Part shown: in pieces, positions 29,821 through 37,929 of the stretch | Layout of the letters: the number at the start of each line of letters is the position of its first letter | How positions within the stretch are numbered: position 1 is the stretch's first letter | Assembly (NCBI RefSeq): GCF_003633895.1 | Contig: NZ_RBID01000011.1 | Coordinates: 496,001-560,000, forward strand | DNA: 64,000 nucleotides | DNA from: Vogesella indigofera | GTDB lineage: Bacteria > Pseudomonadota > Gammaproteobacteria > Burkholderiales > Chromobacteriaceae | Direction: 5' to 3' | Program-made: the position numbers and the translations under genes | Notes under the pieces: model-generated | Told to the model about the DNA's origin: nothing | The model's database searches: none | Seen by the model: only the letters and a program-made list of their open reading frames with translations

Positions 29821-31828
29821 ACTGACACAAGACGAGCTGCGATCACTGGTCGACCGCGAGCTGGAGCAGTCCATCGGGCTGCACAACTCCGACCTGACCG
29901 AGGCGCGCAAGAAGGCGCTCGACTACTACATGGGCAAGGCTGTCGGCGACCTTGCGCCGCCGGCCATTGATGGCCGCTCTGCAGTGGTCAGCAACGAGGT
30001 GCTGGCCACAGTGGAATGGATGCTGCCGCAGCTGCTGAAGGTGTTTGCCGGCGGTGACGCCGTGGTCGAGTTCACGCCGCGCAATGCTGACGACGTGCAG
30101 AAGGCCGAGCAGGCCACCGACTACTGCAACTACGTGCTGCTGCAGCAGAACCCCGGCTTCCATGTGATCTACACCTGGATCAAGGACGCCTTGCTGTCCA
30201 AGGTCGGGCTGACCAAGGTCTACTGGGAGACCAGTGAGGCAAAGAGCCGGGAGAGCTACAAGGGTCTGACGGTCGATCAGCTGACCATGCTGCTGGCCGA
30301 GCGCGAAGGCGCCGAGATCATCGAGCACAACGCCTACCCTGCCCCGGGGCCGCAGATGGCGCCGGCAGCGGACGCCATGATGGGCATTGCGCAGCCGGAA
30401 CTGCTCTACGACGTCACGCTGGAAGTGGCTGAAGAGCGCAGCGCCGTCAGGGTGGTCAACGTGCCACCGGAAGAGTTCCGGATCAGCAAGCAGGCCACAT
30501 CCTGCGACGATGCGCCATTCATCGCCCACGTCCGCCAAGTCAGCAAGGGTGAGCTGAAGAAGACGGGCTACGACGCCAAGCTGGTCGACCAGATCGGCCA
30601 TGGCGAGAATCAGGAGTACGGCGCCGAGCGCGAGGCGCGCAACAAGGTGCTGGGATTGGCCGATGGCGACGAGATGCAGGACGCCACCCACGACGACGCG
30701 ACGCTGGTCTGGGTCAGCGAGTGCTACCTGCAGCTGGATGGCGAGTGGCGCAAGATCACCAAGGCCGGCAGCATCGTCCTTGATGATGAGGAGGTCGAGG
30801 AGCAGCCGTTCTGCTCGATCTGCCCGGTACCGCTGCCACACCAGTTCTTTGGCCTCAGTCTGGCTGACTTGGCGATGGATCCACAGCGCGTCAAGACGTC
30901 GCTGCTGCGTTCGTTCCTCGACAACCTGTACCTGAGCGTCAACCAGCGCACCTTCGCGGTGGAGGGCCAGGTCAATCTGGATGACCTGCTCGCATCTCGC
31001 CCGGGCGGCGTCGTGCGAGTGAAGAGCCCACAAGCCGTCGGCAAGCTGTTCGACAGCGACCCCGGTACCGGCCAAGCCGCGCTGCAGGCGCTGGAATACA
31101 TCGAGACCCAGAAGGAAAACCAGACGGGCTTCACGCGGTACAGCCAGGGCGTGAGCGCCGACTCGCTGAACAACACTGCCACCGGGATGAACATCATCAC
31201 CAACCGCAGTGATCAGCGCATGGAACTGATCGCCCGCGTGTTCGCCGAGACGGGCTTCACCGCCCTGTTCCGCAAGATTCTGCGCTTGCTGATCCGCCAC
31301 CAGGACAAAGCAGTGGTGGCGCAGCTGCGTGGCCAGTGGGTGGACATCCAGCCGCAAGAGTGGCGGGACCAGTTCGACATGTCGATCAACGTTGGCCTTG
31401 GCGCCGGCAACCGCGACCAGCAGGCGCAGCACATGATGGCGCTGATGCAGATGCAGCAGCAGCTGTTCTCAATGGGGCTGGTGCAACCGCAGAACGTGTA
31501 CAACGCTGCGGCGGAGTACGTGAAGGCGATGGGCTACAAGAACACCGACAAGTTCTTGATCGACCCGTCACGCCAACAGCAGCAACAGCCACCTCAGCCG
31601 CCACCGCCGGATCCTCGCATGCTGGAAGCGCAGGCCAAGCAGCAAGAGGCGCAGGCCAAGCTCCAGCTTGAGCAGCAAAAGCACACTGACGAGATGGCGC
31701 TGAGGCGTGAACAGCTGGCCAGCGAGTATCAGCTGAAGCTGCTGGAGCTGCAGTTGCGCTACCCCGGGGGGATTGCTGGCTCCACGCAGCCACCTGCAAA
31801 CATGCCAGTACCGGAGGTTCCGCAATGA
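29813..31828 (+). CDS. portal protein (P22-type, podovirus-like)
   Basis: 671 residues, near the 725 of P22 gp1. The start (LRSLVDRELEQSIGLHNSDL, KKALDYYMGKAVGDL, RSAVVSNEVLATVEWMLPQL) and AEQATDYCNYVLLQQNPGFH are the family hallmark of large portal proteins of short-tailed phages. The C-terminus is a Gln-rich helical barrel-like segment (QQQQQPPQPPPPDPRMLEAQ). It is the dodecameric DNA channel of the head and docks TerL. Confidence 0.9.
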   Translation: MPELTQDELRSLVDRELEQSIGLHNSDLTEARKKALDYYMGKAVGDLAPPAIDGRSAVVSNEVLATVEWMLPQLLKVFAGGDAVVEFTPRNADDVQKAEQATDYCNYVLLQQNPGFHVIYTWIKDALLSKVGLTKVYWETSEAKSRESYKGLTVDQLTMLLAEREGAEIIEHNAYPAPGPQMAPAADAMMGIAQPELLYDVTLEVAEERSAVRVVNVPPEEFRISKQATSCDDAPFIAHVRQVSKGELKKTGYDAKLVDQIGHGENQEYGAEREARNKVLGLADGDEMQDATHDDATLVWVSECYLQLDGEWRKITKAGSIVLDDEEVEEQPFCSICPVPLPHQFFGLSLADLAMDPQRVKTSLLRSFLDNLYLSVNQRTFAVEGQVNLDDLLASRPGGVVRVKSPQAVGKLFDSDPGTGQAALQALEYIETQKENQTGFTRYSQGVSADSLNNTATGMNIITNRSDQRMELIARVFAETGFTALFRKILRLLIRHQDKAVVAQLRGQWVDIQPQEWRDQFDMSINVGLGAGNRDQQAQHMMALMQMQQQLFSMGLVQPQNVYNAAAEYVKAMGYKNTDKFLIDPSRQQQQQPPQPPPPDPRMLEAQAKQQEAQAKLQLEQQKHTDEMALRREQLASEYQLKLLELQLRYPGGIAGSTQPPANMPVPEVPQ

Positions 31829-32127
31829 GCCAGACAGACGAACAGCTGTTGCAACAGGAGTCGCGCGGCCAACGTGCCCGCGACGTCATCGAATCGGACG
31901 TCTACCGCGATGCGTTCGATCAAGTCAAAACGGAGATTATTGAACAATGGCAAAACGCACCGGCACGGGACCAGGAGGGACGGGAGCGGCTTTGGGTGAT
32001 GCTCAAGCTGCTGGAGAAAGTGGACAGCTGCCTATCGCAGACGATGGACAGCGGGACGATAGCCCGGCAGGAGCTGGCGTATCGCAAGACGCTGCCGGAA
32101 CGGGCGAAGGAATGGCTGAGCCGCTGA
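31825..32127 (+). CDS. hypothetical phage protein after portal
   Basis: 100 residues, charged and helical: LLQQESRGQRARDVIESDVY, QEGRERLWVMLKLLEKVDSC, then RQELAYRKTLPERAKEWLSR. Proteins of this type lie after P22-like portal genes in several podoviruses; function unknown. Overlaps portal by 4 bp. Its 3' end contains one copy of a 30-bp sequence that reappears in the next gene. Confidence 0.72.
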   Translation: MSQTDEQLLQQESRGQRARDVIESDVYRDAFDQVKTEIIEQWQNAPARDQEGRERLWVMLKLLEKVDSCLSQTMDSGTIARQELAYRKTLPERAKEWLSR

Positions 32128-32195
32128 TCGAACTGCAATCCGATCAGCAGGATGCCCCGCCAGCAGACGATAGCCCGGCAGGAGCTGGCGTATCG
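32055..32195. repeat. 30-bp direct repeat, copies 111 bp apart
   Basis: The 30 bp at 32055-32084 and 32166-32195 are identical (begin gacgatagcc, end tggcgtatcg). The distance is 37 codons. The first copy codes for GTIARQELAYR in the upstream gene; in the overlapping frame both read DDSPAGAGVS. Confidence 0.95.
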
Positions 32196-32375
32196 GCCAT
32201 GCCGTGGGCCGATTTTGAGGCCTGGGCGAATGACCAGATCGACGACATCCCGCCAACCCTCGTCAGCCACCCGGCGGCGCGCACGCCACTGTTCCGCCAC
32301 ATGATCGGCAATGCGCCGGTCGAGGAAGGCCCGCCATCCATCACGCTGGCCGACGGCCGCAAGATCACTCCCTGA
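32112..32375 (+). CDS. hypothetical phage protein
   Basis: 87 residues from ATG 32112 (GAAGGA just upstream). The frame is open from ATG 31947, which would give 142 residues overlapping the previous gene by 181 bp; both are possible. Mature part: MPWADFEAWANDQIDDIPPT, LFRHMIGNAPVEEGPPSITL. Low-complexity start (DDSPAGAGVS) arises from a duplicated segment of the upstream gene. Function unknown, morphogenesis operon. Confidence 0.6.
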   Translation: MAEPLIELQSDQQDAPPADDSPAGAGVSAMPWADFEAWANDQIDDIPPTLVSHPAARTPLFRHMIGNAPVEEGPPSITLADGRKITP

Positions 32376-32399
32376 CCCGCCCACGTGGCGGGTTTTCTC
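32375..32399 (+). terminator. internal late-operon terminator
   Basis: ACCCGCC, loop CACGT, GGCGGGT, then TTTCTC. Isolates the next gene (32417) from readthrough unless antitermination operates. Confidence 0.75.
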
Positions 32400-32416
32400 A
32401 TTCAGGACATGAACCC

Positions 32417-32914
32417 ATGAAAACGATGCAACGCTACATCGGCACCAAGCTGATCCACGCCGTGCCGATGACACGCCAGCAGTACAACGACCTCCGCGGC
32501 TGGCAGCTGCCGGCCGACGAAAAAGGTGACGACGCCGGCTTCCTGGTGGAGTACCTGGACGGCGGCAAGGCCAACACGCTGCAGTACGCCGGCTATATCA
32601 GCTGGTCGCCGGCTGATGTGTTCGAGCGAGCCTACCGTCCGACCGAAGGCATGCCATTCGGCCAAGCCATCGAGGCGATGAAGGCCGGCGCCAAGGTGGC
32701 GCGCGCGGGCTGGAACGGCGCGGGTATGTTCGCCTACTACGTGCCGGCCGCTAGTTACCCGGCGCAGACGGGCGTGGCCAAGGCCTTCTATGGCGAGGGT
32801 GCACTGGTGCCGTACCGCGCCTACATGGCACTGAAAACCGCGCAGGGCGATGTCGCCTGCTGGGCGCCGAGCGGTAGCGACGCGCTGGCCGATGACTGGA
32901 TGATCGTCGAGTAA
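32417..32914 (+). CDS. DUF2829 (Tad2/MW1434-like) protein with N-terminal phage domain
   Basis: 165 residues. Residues 78-165 match DUF2829: GMPFGQAIEAMKAGAKVARA, GWNGAGMFAYYVPA, PYRAYMALKTAQGDVACW, and the ending SDALADDWMIVE. DUF2829 includes Tad2, which sequesters the signalling nucleotides of the Thoeris defence. Residues 5-75 (YIGTKLIHAVPMTRQQYNDL, FLVEYLDGGKANTLQYAGYI, SWSPADVFERAYRP) form a second domain often fused to it in phages. In the late operon between a terminator and the scaffold gene. Anti-Thoeris activity is inferred from family; not every DUF2829 protein has been tested. Confidence 0.82.
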   Translation: MKTMQRYIGTKLIHAVPMTRQQYNDLRGWQLPADEKGDDAGFLVEYLDGGKANTLQYAGYISWSPADVFERAYRPTEGMPFGQAIEAMKAGAKVARAGWNGAGMFAYYVPAASYPAQTGVAKAFYGEGALVPYRAYMALKTAQGDVACWAPSGSDALADDWMIVE

Positions 32915-32924
32915 GGGGAAAACA

Positions 32925-33947
32925 ATGCGTATCCGACAACAACTCATTGCCCGCGGCTACTGGCAGCAAGCTGGTGACGGTGGTGCGGCAGGTGGCGGCG
33001 CGGGTGGCGCGCCTTCGCCATCGAGTAGCGAAGACGACGACATCGTTGCGCTACTGAGCGATCACGCTGGCGCCGCCGGCGACGATGACGCAGCAGACGA
33101 CGGAGCCGACGACGGCCAACCTGATCCTGATGCGGAAGTAGAAGGCGACCCAGCCGATGACGAAGCCACCGACGAGCAGGACGGTGAAAAGTCTGCCTCC
33201 CTGTACAAGGTGAAAGTCAACGGCGAAGAGCAGGAAGTCACGCTGGACGAGCTGCTTGCCGGCTACCAGAAGGATGCCGACTACCGGCAGAAGACCGAGA
33301 AACTGGCAGAGGACCGACGGGCAGCGCAGAGCGAGCGCCAAGCCGCGTTGGCCGAGCGCCAGCAGCTGGGTCAACAGCTGGATCGCTACGGGTTCCAACT
33401 GGAAGCCGTGATGCAGGACGCTCAGCAGGTGGACTGGCAGACACTGCTGGACAATGACCCGCAAGAATTCATGCGCCAGAAGCTGCGTGTGGAAACGGCT
33501 GAGCGGGAGCTGATGCAGGTGAATGCCCAGCGTCAGCAGCTGGCCGAAGTCATGCAGCAAGACCAGGTTCAAGCGCTCAACGAGCACGTCAAACACGAGC
33601 GGGAGCAGCTTCTGGCCAAGCTCCCAGAGTGGGCAGATGAGTCGAAGCGCAAGGCCGAAATGGGCGAGCTGCGGAACTACATGCAGAAGCAAGGCTACCG
33701 TGACGAGGAAATCGGACAGCTGTCCGACCACCGCGCGCTGCTGACGATCCGCAAGGCATGGCTGTTCGATCAGCTGCAGGCCAAGCGTGGCAGCACCGAG
33801 AACAAGGTCAAGGCCGCGCCACCAAAGGTCATCAAGCCAAGCGCGACAACATCGCCGACCGATGGCCGCAACAAGAGCATGAGGGCGCTGAAGCAGTCCG
33901 GCAGCATCAAGGATGCCGCCAGCGTCATCGAAAACTTACTCGACTAA
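32925..33947 (+). CDS. scaffolding protein
   Basis: 340 residues. Acidic disordered start (residues 30-85, EDDD, GDDDAADDGADDG), then YKVKVNGEEQEVTLDELLAG and ADYRQKTEKLAEDRRAAQ, a pattern of phage scaffold proteins. A long helical, Gln-rich part follows and the end is basic (KAAPPKVIKPSATTSP), as expected for capsid binding. Immediately upstream of the capsid gene (15 bp). Needed for prohead assembly and lost later. Confidence 0.85.
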   Translation: MRIRQQLIARGYWQQAGDGGAAGGGAGGAPSPSSSEDDDIVALLSDHAGAAGDDDAADDGADDGQPDPDAEVEGDPADDEATDEQDGEKSASLYKVKVNGEEQEVTLDELLAGYQKDADYRQKTEKLAEDRRAAQSERQAALAERQQLGQQLDRYGFQLEAVMQDAQQVDWQTLLDNDPQEFMRQKLRVETAERELMQVNAQRQQLAEVMQQDQVQALNEHVKHEREQLLAKLPEWADESKRKAEMGELRNYMQKQGYRDEEIGQLSDHRALLTIRKAWLFDQLQAKRGSTENKVKAAPPKVIKPSATTSPTDGRNKSMRALKQSGSIKDAASVIENLLD

Positions 33948-33962
33948 GAAAGGGCCCATCAC

Positions 33963-34898
33963 ATGGCCGCTCCGAGCAATACCACCCTGACCTACCAGTC
34001 CGTCGGCAACCGTGAAGACCTGACCGACGTGATCTACAACATCGCACCGACCGAGACCCCGTTCCTGTCGATGTGCGGCACCACCGAAGCCACGTCGACC
34101 AAGCACGAATGGCAGACCGATGATCTGGCTCCGGCTGCGAACAACAAGCAGGTGGAAGGCGATGATGCGGCCGCTGCCGCGGCGTCGCCGACCGTTCGCG
34201 TGGACAACCAGACGCAGATCAGCAGCAAGACGGTCTCCGTTTCCGGTACGCAGGATGCGGTGAGCAGCGCCGGCCGCAAGAAGGAACTGGCTTACCAGGT
34301 GTCCAAGCGCGGCAAGGAAATCAAGCGTGACATGGAGTTCGCGCTGACGCAGAACACCACGGCGATTGCCGGCGACTCGGCTACCGCGCGCCAGCTGCGC
34401 GGCCTGGAAGGCTGGATCGCCACCAACAACAGCCTGGGCGCCACCGGTGTCGCGCCGAACCCGATCAACAACACTGCACCAACTGATGGTACCCAGCGCG
34501 CCTTCACCGAATCGCTGCTGAAAGACGTACTGCAGAAGTGCTGGAACAACGGTGGCGATCCGGACGTGATCATGGTCGGCGGCACGCAAAAGCAGGTGTT
34601 CAGCACCTTCGATGGCGGCGCCACCAAGCAGACCGACTCCAAGGACAAGAAGGTCGTTGCGACCGTCGACATCTACGTGAGCGACTTCGGCACGCTCAAG
34701 GTGGTGCCAAACCGCTTCCAGCGTGCACGCACCGCCTTTGCCCTGCAGTCCGACATGTGGGAAGTGGCGTACCTGCGCCGCTTCAAAACCGAGCCGCTGG
34801 CCAAAACCGGCGACTCGGAAAAGCGCATGCTGCTGGCCGAGTACACGCTGAAGGCCAAGAACGAGAAATCGTCCGGCGCTGTGCGCGACCTGTCGTAA
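33963..34898 (+). CDS. major capsid protein (SU10/DUF5309 family)
   Basis: 311 residues. NREDLTDVIYNIAPTETPFL, SKRGKEIKRDMEFALTQNTT, GDPDVIMVGGTQKQVFSTFD, DFGTLKVVPNRFQRARTAFA match the SU10-type capsid family with the HK97 fold. Placed right after the scaffold and before the small head protein. High expression is expected; GC-optimised codons. Confidence 0.92.
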   Translation: MAAPSNTTLTYQSVGNREDLTDVIYNIAPTETPFLSMCGTTEATSTKHEWQTDDLAPAANNKQVEGDDAAAAAASPTVRVDNQTQISSKTVSVSGTQDAVSSAGRKKELAYQVSKRGKEIKRDMEFALTQNTTAIAGDSATARQLRGLEGWIATNNSLGATGVAPNPINNTAPTDGTQRAFTESLLKDVLQKCWNNGGDPDVIMVGGTQKQVFSTFDGGATKQTDSKDKKVVATVDIYVSDFGTLKVVPNRFQRARTAFALQSDMWEVAYLRRFKTEPLAKTGDSEKRMLLAEYTLKAKNEKSSGAVRDLS

Positions 34899-34916
34899 AG
34901 GTCGCGTTAACCCGAT

Positions 34917-34946
34917 GAAGCCCCGCCCCGTGCGGGGCTTCTCATT
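34917..34946 (+). terminator. hairpin after the capsid gene
   Basis: GAAGCCCCGC, loop CCCGT, GCGGGGCTTC, then tcattt: 10-bp perfect stem with a weak T-run. May lower downstream expression relative to capsid. Confidence 0.7.
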
Positions 34947-34959
34947 TCTGGAGAAAGGC

Positions 34960-35250
34960 ATGTCCAAGCTTTCAGCCAACCCCATCGGGGCAAACATCGC
35001 GCTTGGTGCGGCCAGCGCCTCGGCGACCATCCCGAACGCGCTGTCCGGGCAAAAGCCCCGCTCGTTCCGGATCAGCACCAACAATGGCGCCTATGTACGT
35101 TGGGGCAAAGGCGCTCAGGTCGCCGCCGCGGGCGACTTCCTGCTGCCGGCCAACGAGTGCGCCACCATCATCGCCAACGGCGCGGACACCATTGCCGCGC
35201 TGCAGCTTGGCGCCGGCGGCGTGCTGAATGTCATTGCGCTGGAGGACTGA
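34960..35250 (+). CDS. small head-associated protein (decoration-like)
   Basis: 96 residues from ATG 34960 (GGAGAAAGG upstream). Ala/Gly/Asn-rich beta protein: NIALGAASASATIPNAL, FRISTNNGAYVRWGKGAQ, ANECATIIANGADTIAALQL. Not recognised; composition and place after the capsid gene suggest a head decoration or head-fibre role. No membrane segment. Confidence 0.65.
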   Translation: MSKLSANPIGANIALGAASASATIPNALSGQKPRSFRISTNNGAYVRWGKGAQVAAAGDFLLPANECATIIANGADTIAALQLGAGGVLNVIALED

Positions 35251-35253
35251 GCC

Positions 35254-35763
35254 ATGAGCGACGTGCTCACCCGCTTTCACTACGACCAGTCCAGCGACAG
35301 CACCACCATTGAACGAATCCAGGACTGCACCCCCATTGCCGAGCAGACCAAGGCACTGGCTGCAGCTGGTGCCTTCGGGCACTCCGACATGCGACTGGCG
35401 GCACGCCTGCCGGCCGTGCTGGTGGAGCAGTACATCAACACCAAAGGCATCACCTTTCGCGAGTTCCTGATCAACCCGGAACACGCCCAGGCGATGCTCA
35501 ATGACCCGGCGCTGGCGCACTTCCGCGTCTGGAACGGGCAAAAGGCATTTTTCGGGGGCGTGAATGGCCATCACCAATTACACGGAGCTGCAGGCGGCGC
35601 TGACACGGTACCTGCGGCGCGGGGACCTGGCGGCATCCTTGCCGGACTTCATCACCCTGGCGGAAGCGAAGCTGAACCGGCTGCTGCGCACTCAGCAGAT
35701 GGAGAAACAAGCCTCCGGGACGCTCTCCTCGGCGGAATTGGCGCTTCCTGCGGACTGTCTTGA
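35254..35763 (+). CDS. phage structural protein, 3' end possibly frameshifted
   Basis: 169 residues as read. The first about 103 residues are protein-like (FHYDQSSDSTTIERIQDCTP, DMRLAARLPAVLVEQYINTK, FREFLINPEHAQAMLNDPAL, AHFRVWNGQ). From about 35550 on, the frame runs 200 bp into the next gene and its product becomes Gly/Ala/His-rich. A TGA at 35561-35563, one base out of frame, lies directly before ATG 35564. A one-base insertion in the ttttt or ggggg run (35548-35559) would explain it. Function unknown. Confidence 0.7.
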   Translation: MSDVLTRFHYDQSSDSTTIERIQDCTPIAEQTKALAAAGAFGHSDMRLAARLPAVLVEQYINTKGITFREFLINPEHAQAMLNDPALAHFRVWNGQKAFFGGVNGHHQLHGAAGGADTVPAARGPGGILAGLHHPGGSEAEPAAAHSADGETSLRDALLGGIGASCGLS

Positions 35764-36160
35764 AATCCGCCAGCTGGACATTGCCGTGCCGGGCGGGGTT
35801 TTGCGCACACGCTACGTCACGCCGGAGCAGTTTGCCGAGCAGGCGGTGACGGCCGGCACGCCGGCGTACTTCACAGTCATCGGCCGCACGCTACGGCTCA
35901 ACCCGGCGCCGCAGGACAACGACTACACCCTGACCTACTTTGGCCGGCTCCCTGCCCTGTCGCCGATCACCGTAGACAACTGGCTGCTGCTCACTGCGCC
36001 CGATGCCTACCTGTACGGCGCGTTGGCGGAGGCCGCCCCATACCTGAAAGACGATGGCCGGCTGGCAGTATGGAAACAGCAGTTTGCCGAGGTGATCGGC
36101 GACCTGCAGCAGGCGGACAAGCGTGTCGGCTCAGCGCAACTCACCATCAGGACAAGCTGA
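35564..36160 (+). CDS. head-tail adaptor protein
   Basis: 198 residues. YTELQAALTRYLRRGDLAAS, LPDFITLAEAKLNRLLRTQQ, PADCLEIRQLDIAV, LTYFGRLPALSPITVDNWLL: typical of phage adaptor (SU10/P22 gp4-like) proteins that bind beneath the portal. Helical head, beta region, then helical end. Position between capsid and nozzle genes agrees. Confidence 0.84.
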   Translation: MAITNYTELQAALTRYLRRGDLAASLPDFITLAEAKLNRLLRTQQMEKQASGTLSSAELALPADCLEIRQLDIAVPGGVLRTRYVTPEQFAEQAVTAGTPAYFTVIGRTLRLNPAPQDNDYTLTYFGRLPALSPITVDNWLLLTAPDAYLYGALAEAAPYLKDDGRLAVWKQQFAEVIGDLQQADKRVGSAQLTIRTS

Positions 36161-36161
36161 C

Positions 36162-37610
36162 ATGCTGGTACCACTCAACAACTTCGCGCCAGACCTCGAC
36201 CCGACCACGCCGGGCATCATGGTGGACTGCGACAACCTGCTGCCGACGCTCAAGGGCTACCGCGCGGCGCCGTCGCCGGTCAGCCTGGGCATGCCGGCGC
36301 TGACTGCTGCCTGCCGCGGCCTGATCGTTGTGCGCAAGCTGGACAACACCTGGCGCATCTTCGCCGGCACGGGTGCGGCGCTGTATGAGGCAACCGGCAA
36401 TACATGGACCGATCGCTCCAAGGTCGGCGGCTACAGCAACCCTGCCGAATCGCGCTGGCGCTTCGCCCAGTTCGGCAACGTCACGCTTGCGGCCAACCGC
36501 TCTGACCCGATGCAGCAGGCGCTGGACGCTGGCTTTGATGACGTGCCGACGGCACCAACAGCTGCGATCATCGAGACGGTGGCCGGCTTCGTGATGGCAT
36601 TCGACACCGTGGATGGCACCTATGGTGACCGTCCGGATGGCTGGTGGTGTTCTGCCCTGCGTGACCAGGCCAACTGGACGCCGGCGATTGCCACCCAAGC
36701 CGCCAACGGCCGGTTGCTGGACACGCCCGGGCCGGTGCGTGCCGGCCGGCGCCTTGGCGCCGACATCGTCGCCTACAAGGAGCGCTCCATGTACCTGGGG
36801 CGCTATGTCGGCCCGCCCGTAATCTGGACCTGGACGCTGATCCCGGGCGAGATCGGCGCACTGTCGCAAGAAGCGGTGATCGATATCGGCACGGCGCACG
36901 TTTTCCTTGGCGCTGACGACTTCTACCTCTTCGACGGCACGCGGCCAACGCCGATTGGCGCATCGCTGCGCGAGTGGTTCTTCGCCGATCTGGATCCGGC
37001 CTATCAGTACCGCGTGCAGTCTCTGCACGACCGCACCAACGCCCTGGCGTACTGGTTCTACCCCACCGTCGGCAGTGACGGGGCGCTCACCAAGTGGGTG
37101 GCGTACCACTACAAGGCGAACAAGTGGGGGCGCGGCGACCTCGCCATCGAGGCGGCCAGCGAGTACCTGAACGGCGCCATCACCTTCGACTCGCTGGGCG
37201 ACCTGTTTGCCACCTACGACGACATCCCGCCAATCGCCTACGACTCGCCGTATTGGACGGAGTCATCAGCACTGATGTCGGTGGTCAACAGCAGCCATGC
37301 CCTGCAGTCACTAGAGGGCACCGCCGGTGCCGCCTCGTTAACGACCGGCGATCTTGGTGACGACGAGGTTTTCACCACGCTGACCAGAGTGCGGCCGCGC
37401 TTCATTACAGCGCCGGCCAGTGCCGAGCTGGATCACCTGGTGCATGACACGCTGGATGCGATGCCGATCCAAGTTGAGAGCTCCGCACTGAACAGCGGCA
37501 AGTTTGACGCGCTGTGGTCTGCCCGCTGGCACCGGCTGCAAATCACCACCTCTGGCGACATGGAAATCATGGCGCTGGCGGCACAGTTCCAGGAGGACGG
37601 CAGCGAATGA
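36162..37610 (+). CDS. tail nozzle/stabilisation protein (P22 gp10-like)
   Basis: 482 residues from ATG 36162, almost the length of P22 gp10 (472). A beta-propeller-like protein: LVPLNNFAPDLDPTTPGIMV, CDNLLPTLKGYRAAPSPVSL, WRFAQFGNVTLAANRSDPMQ, IGALSQEAVIDIGTAHVFLG, DDFYLFDGTRPTPIGASLRE. Forms the end of the short tail and closes the head. The next gene starts at an ATGA overlap. Confidence 0.78.
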   Translation: MLVPLNNFAPDLDPTTPGIMVDCDNLLPTLKGYRAAPSPVSLGMPALTAACRGLIVVRKLDNTWRIFAGTGAALYEATGNTWTDRSKVGGYSNPAESRWRFAQFGNVTLAANRSDPMQQALDAGFDDVPTAPTAAIIETVAGFVMAFDTVDGTYGDRPDGWWCSALRDQANWTPAIATQAANGRLLDTPGPVRAGRRLGADIVAYKERSMYLGRYVGPPVIWTWTLIPGEIGALSQEAVIDIGTAHVFLGADDFYLFDGTRPTPIGASLREWFFADLDPAYQYRVQSLHDRTNALAYWFYPTVGSDGALTKWVAYHYKANKWGRGDLAIEAASEYLNGAITFDSLGDLFATYDDIPPIAYDSPYWTESSALMSVVNSSHALQSLEGTAGAASLTTGDLGDDEVFTTLTRVRPRFITAPASAELDHLVHDTLDAMPIQVESSALNSGKFDALWSARWHRLQITTSGDMEIMALAAQFQEDGSE

Positions 37611-37927
37611 ACCAGCTACCTGAGCGGCCAATGCTGCCGCAGACCACAGACCAGAAGTGGCCGGAACGACTGACCTTCCAGTTGACGATGCTGCTGGCTG
37701 ACATCAACCGCGCAGTCAACCGGTTGACCGGTGGCCGCATGGTGGCGGTGCTGGCACTGGATGCGGCGCCGACGGCTGGGCTGTGGGGTATTGGCGACGA
37801 GGTGCGCAACAGCAACCCGCAGGAGTTGGGCACTCCCGGCAGCAAATACATCCTGCGTGGCTGGATCTGCACCGCCGCGGGTGAGCCAGGCACCTGGAAG
37901 GAACAACGAACTTTGACAGGGAACTGA
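37607..37927 (+). CDS. small tail protein
   Basis: 106 residues from ATG 37607. LPERPMLPQTTDQKWPERLT, helical part (MLLADINRAVNRLTGGRMVA) and a C-terminal segment YILRGWICTAAGEPGTWKEQ that resembles the end of tail-fibre-like and tailspike anchor domains ('r GW.c...GtPGtWk..r'). Probably a short tail component; exact role not known. Confidence 0.66.
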   Translation: MNQLPERPMLPQTTDQKWPERLTFQLTMLLADINRAVNRLTGGRMVAVLALDAAPTAGLWGIGDEVRNSNPQELGTPGSKYILRGWICTAAGEPGTWKEQRTLTGN

Positions 37928-37929
37928 AC

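Noticed and set aside
29843-31432. 529-codon minus frame opposite the portal gene
   Set aside because: Shadow of GC-rich coding; no ribosome site or domain, and portal is supported on the other strand.
31559-31690. CAG-rich stretch at the portal C-terminus as a repeat element
   Set aside because: It is coding for a Gln-rich tail and matches the usual end of such portals.
31947-32375. 142-codon frame as the full form of the 32112 gene
   Set aside because: Would overlap a convincing gene by 181 bp; kept only as an alternative start, though the in-phase repeat leaves some doubt.
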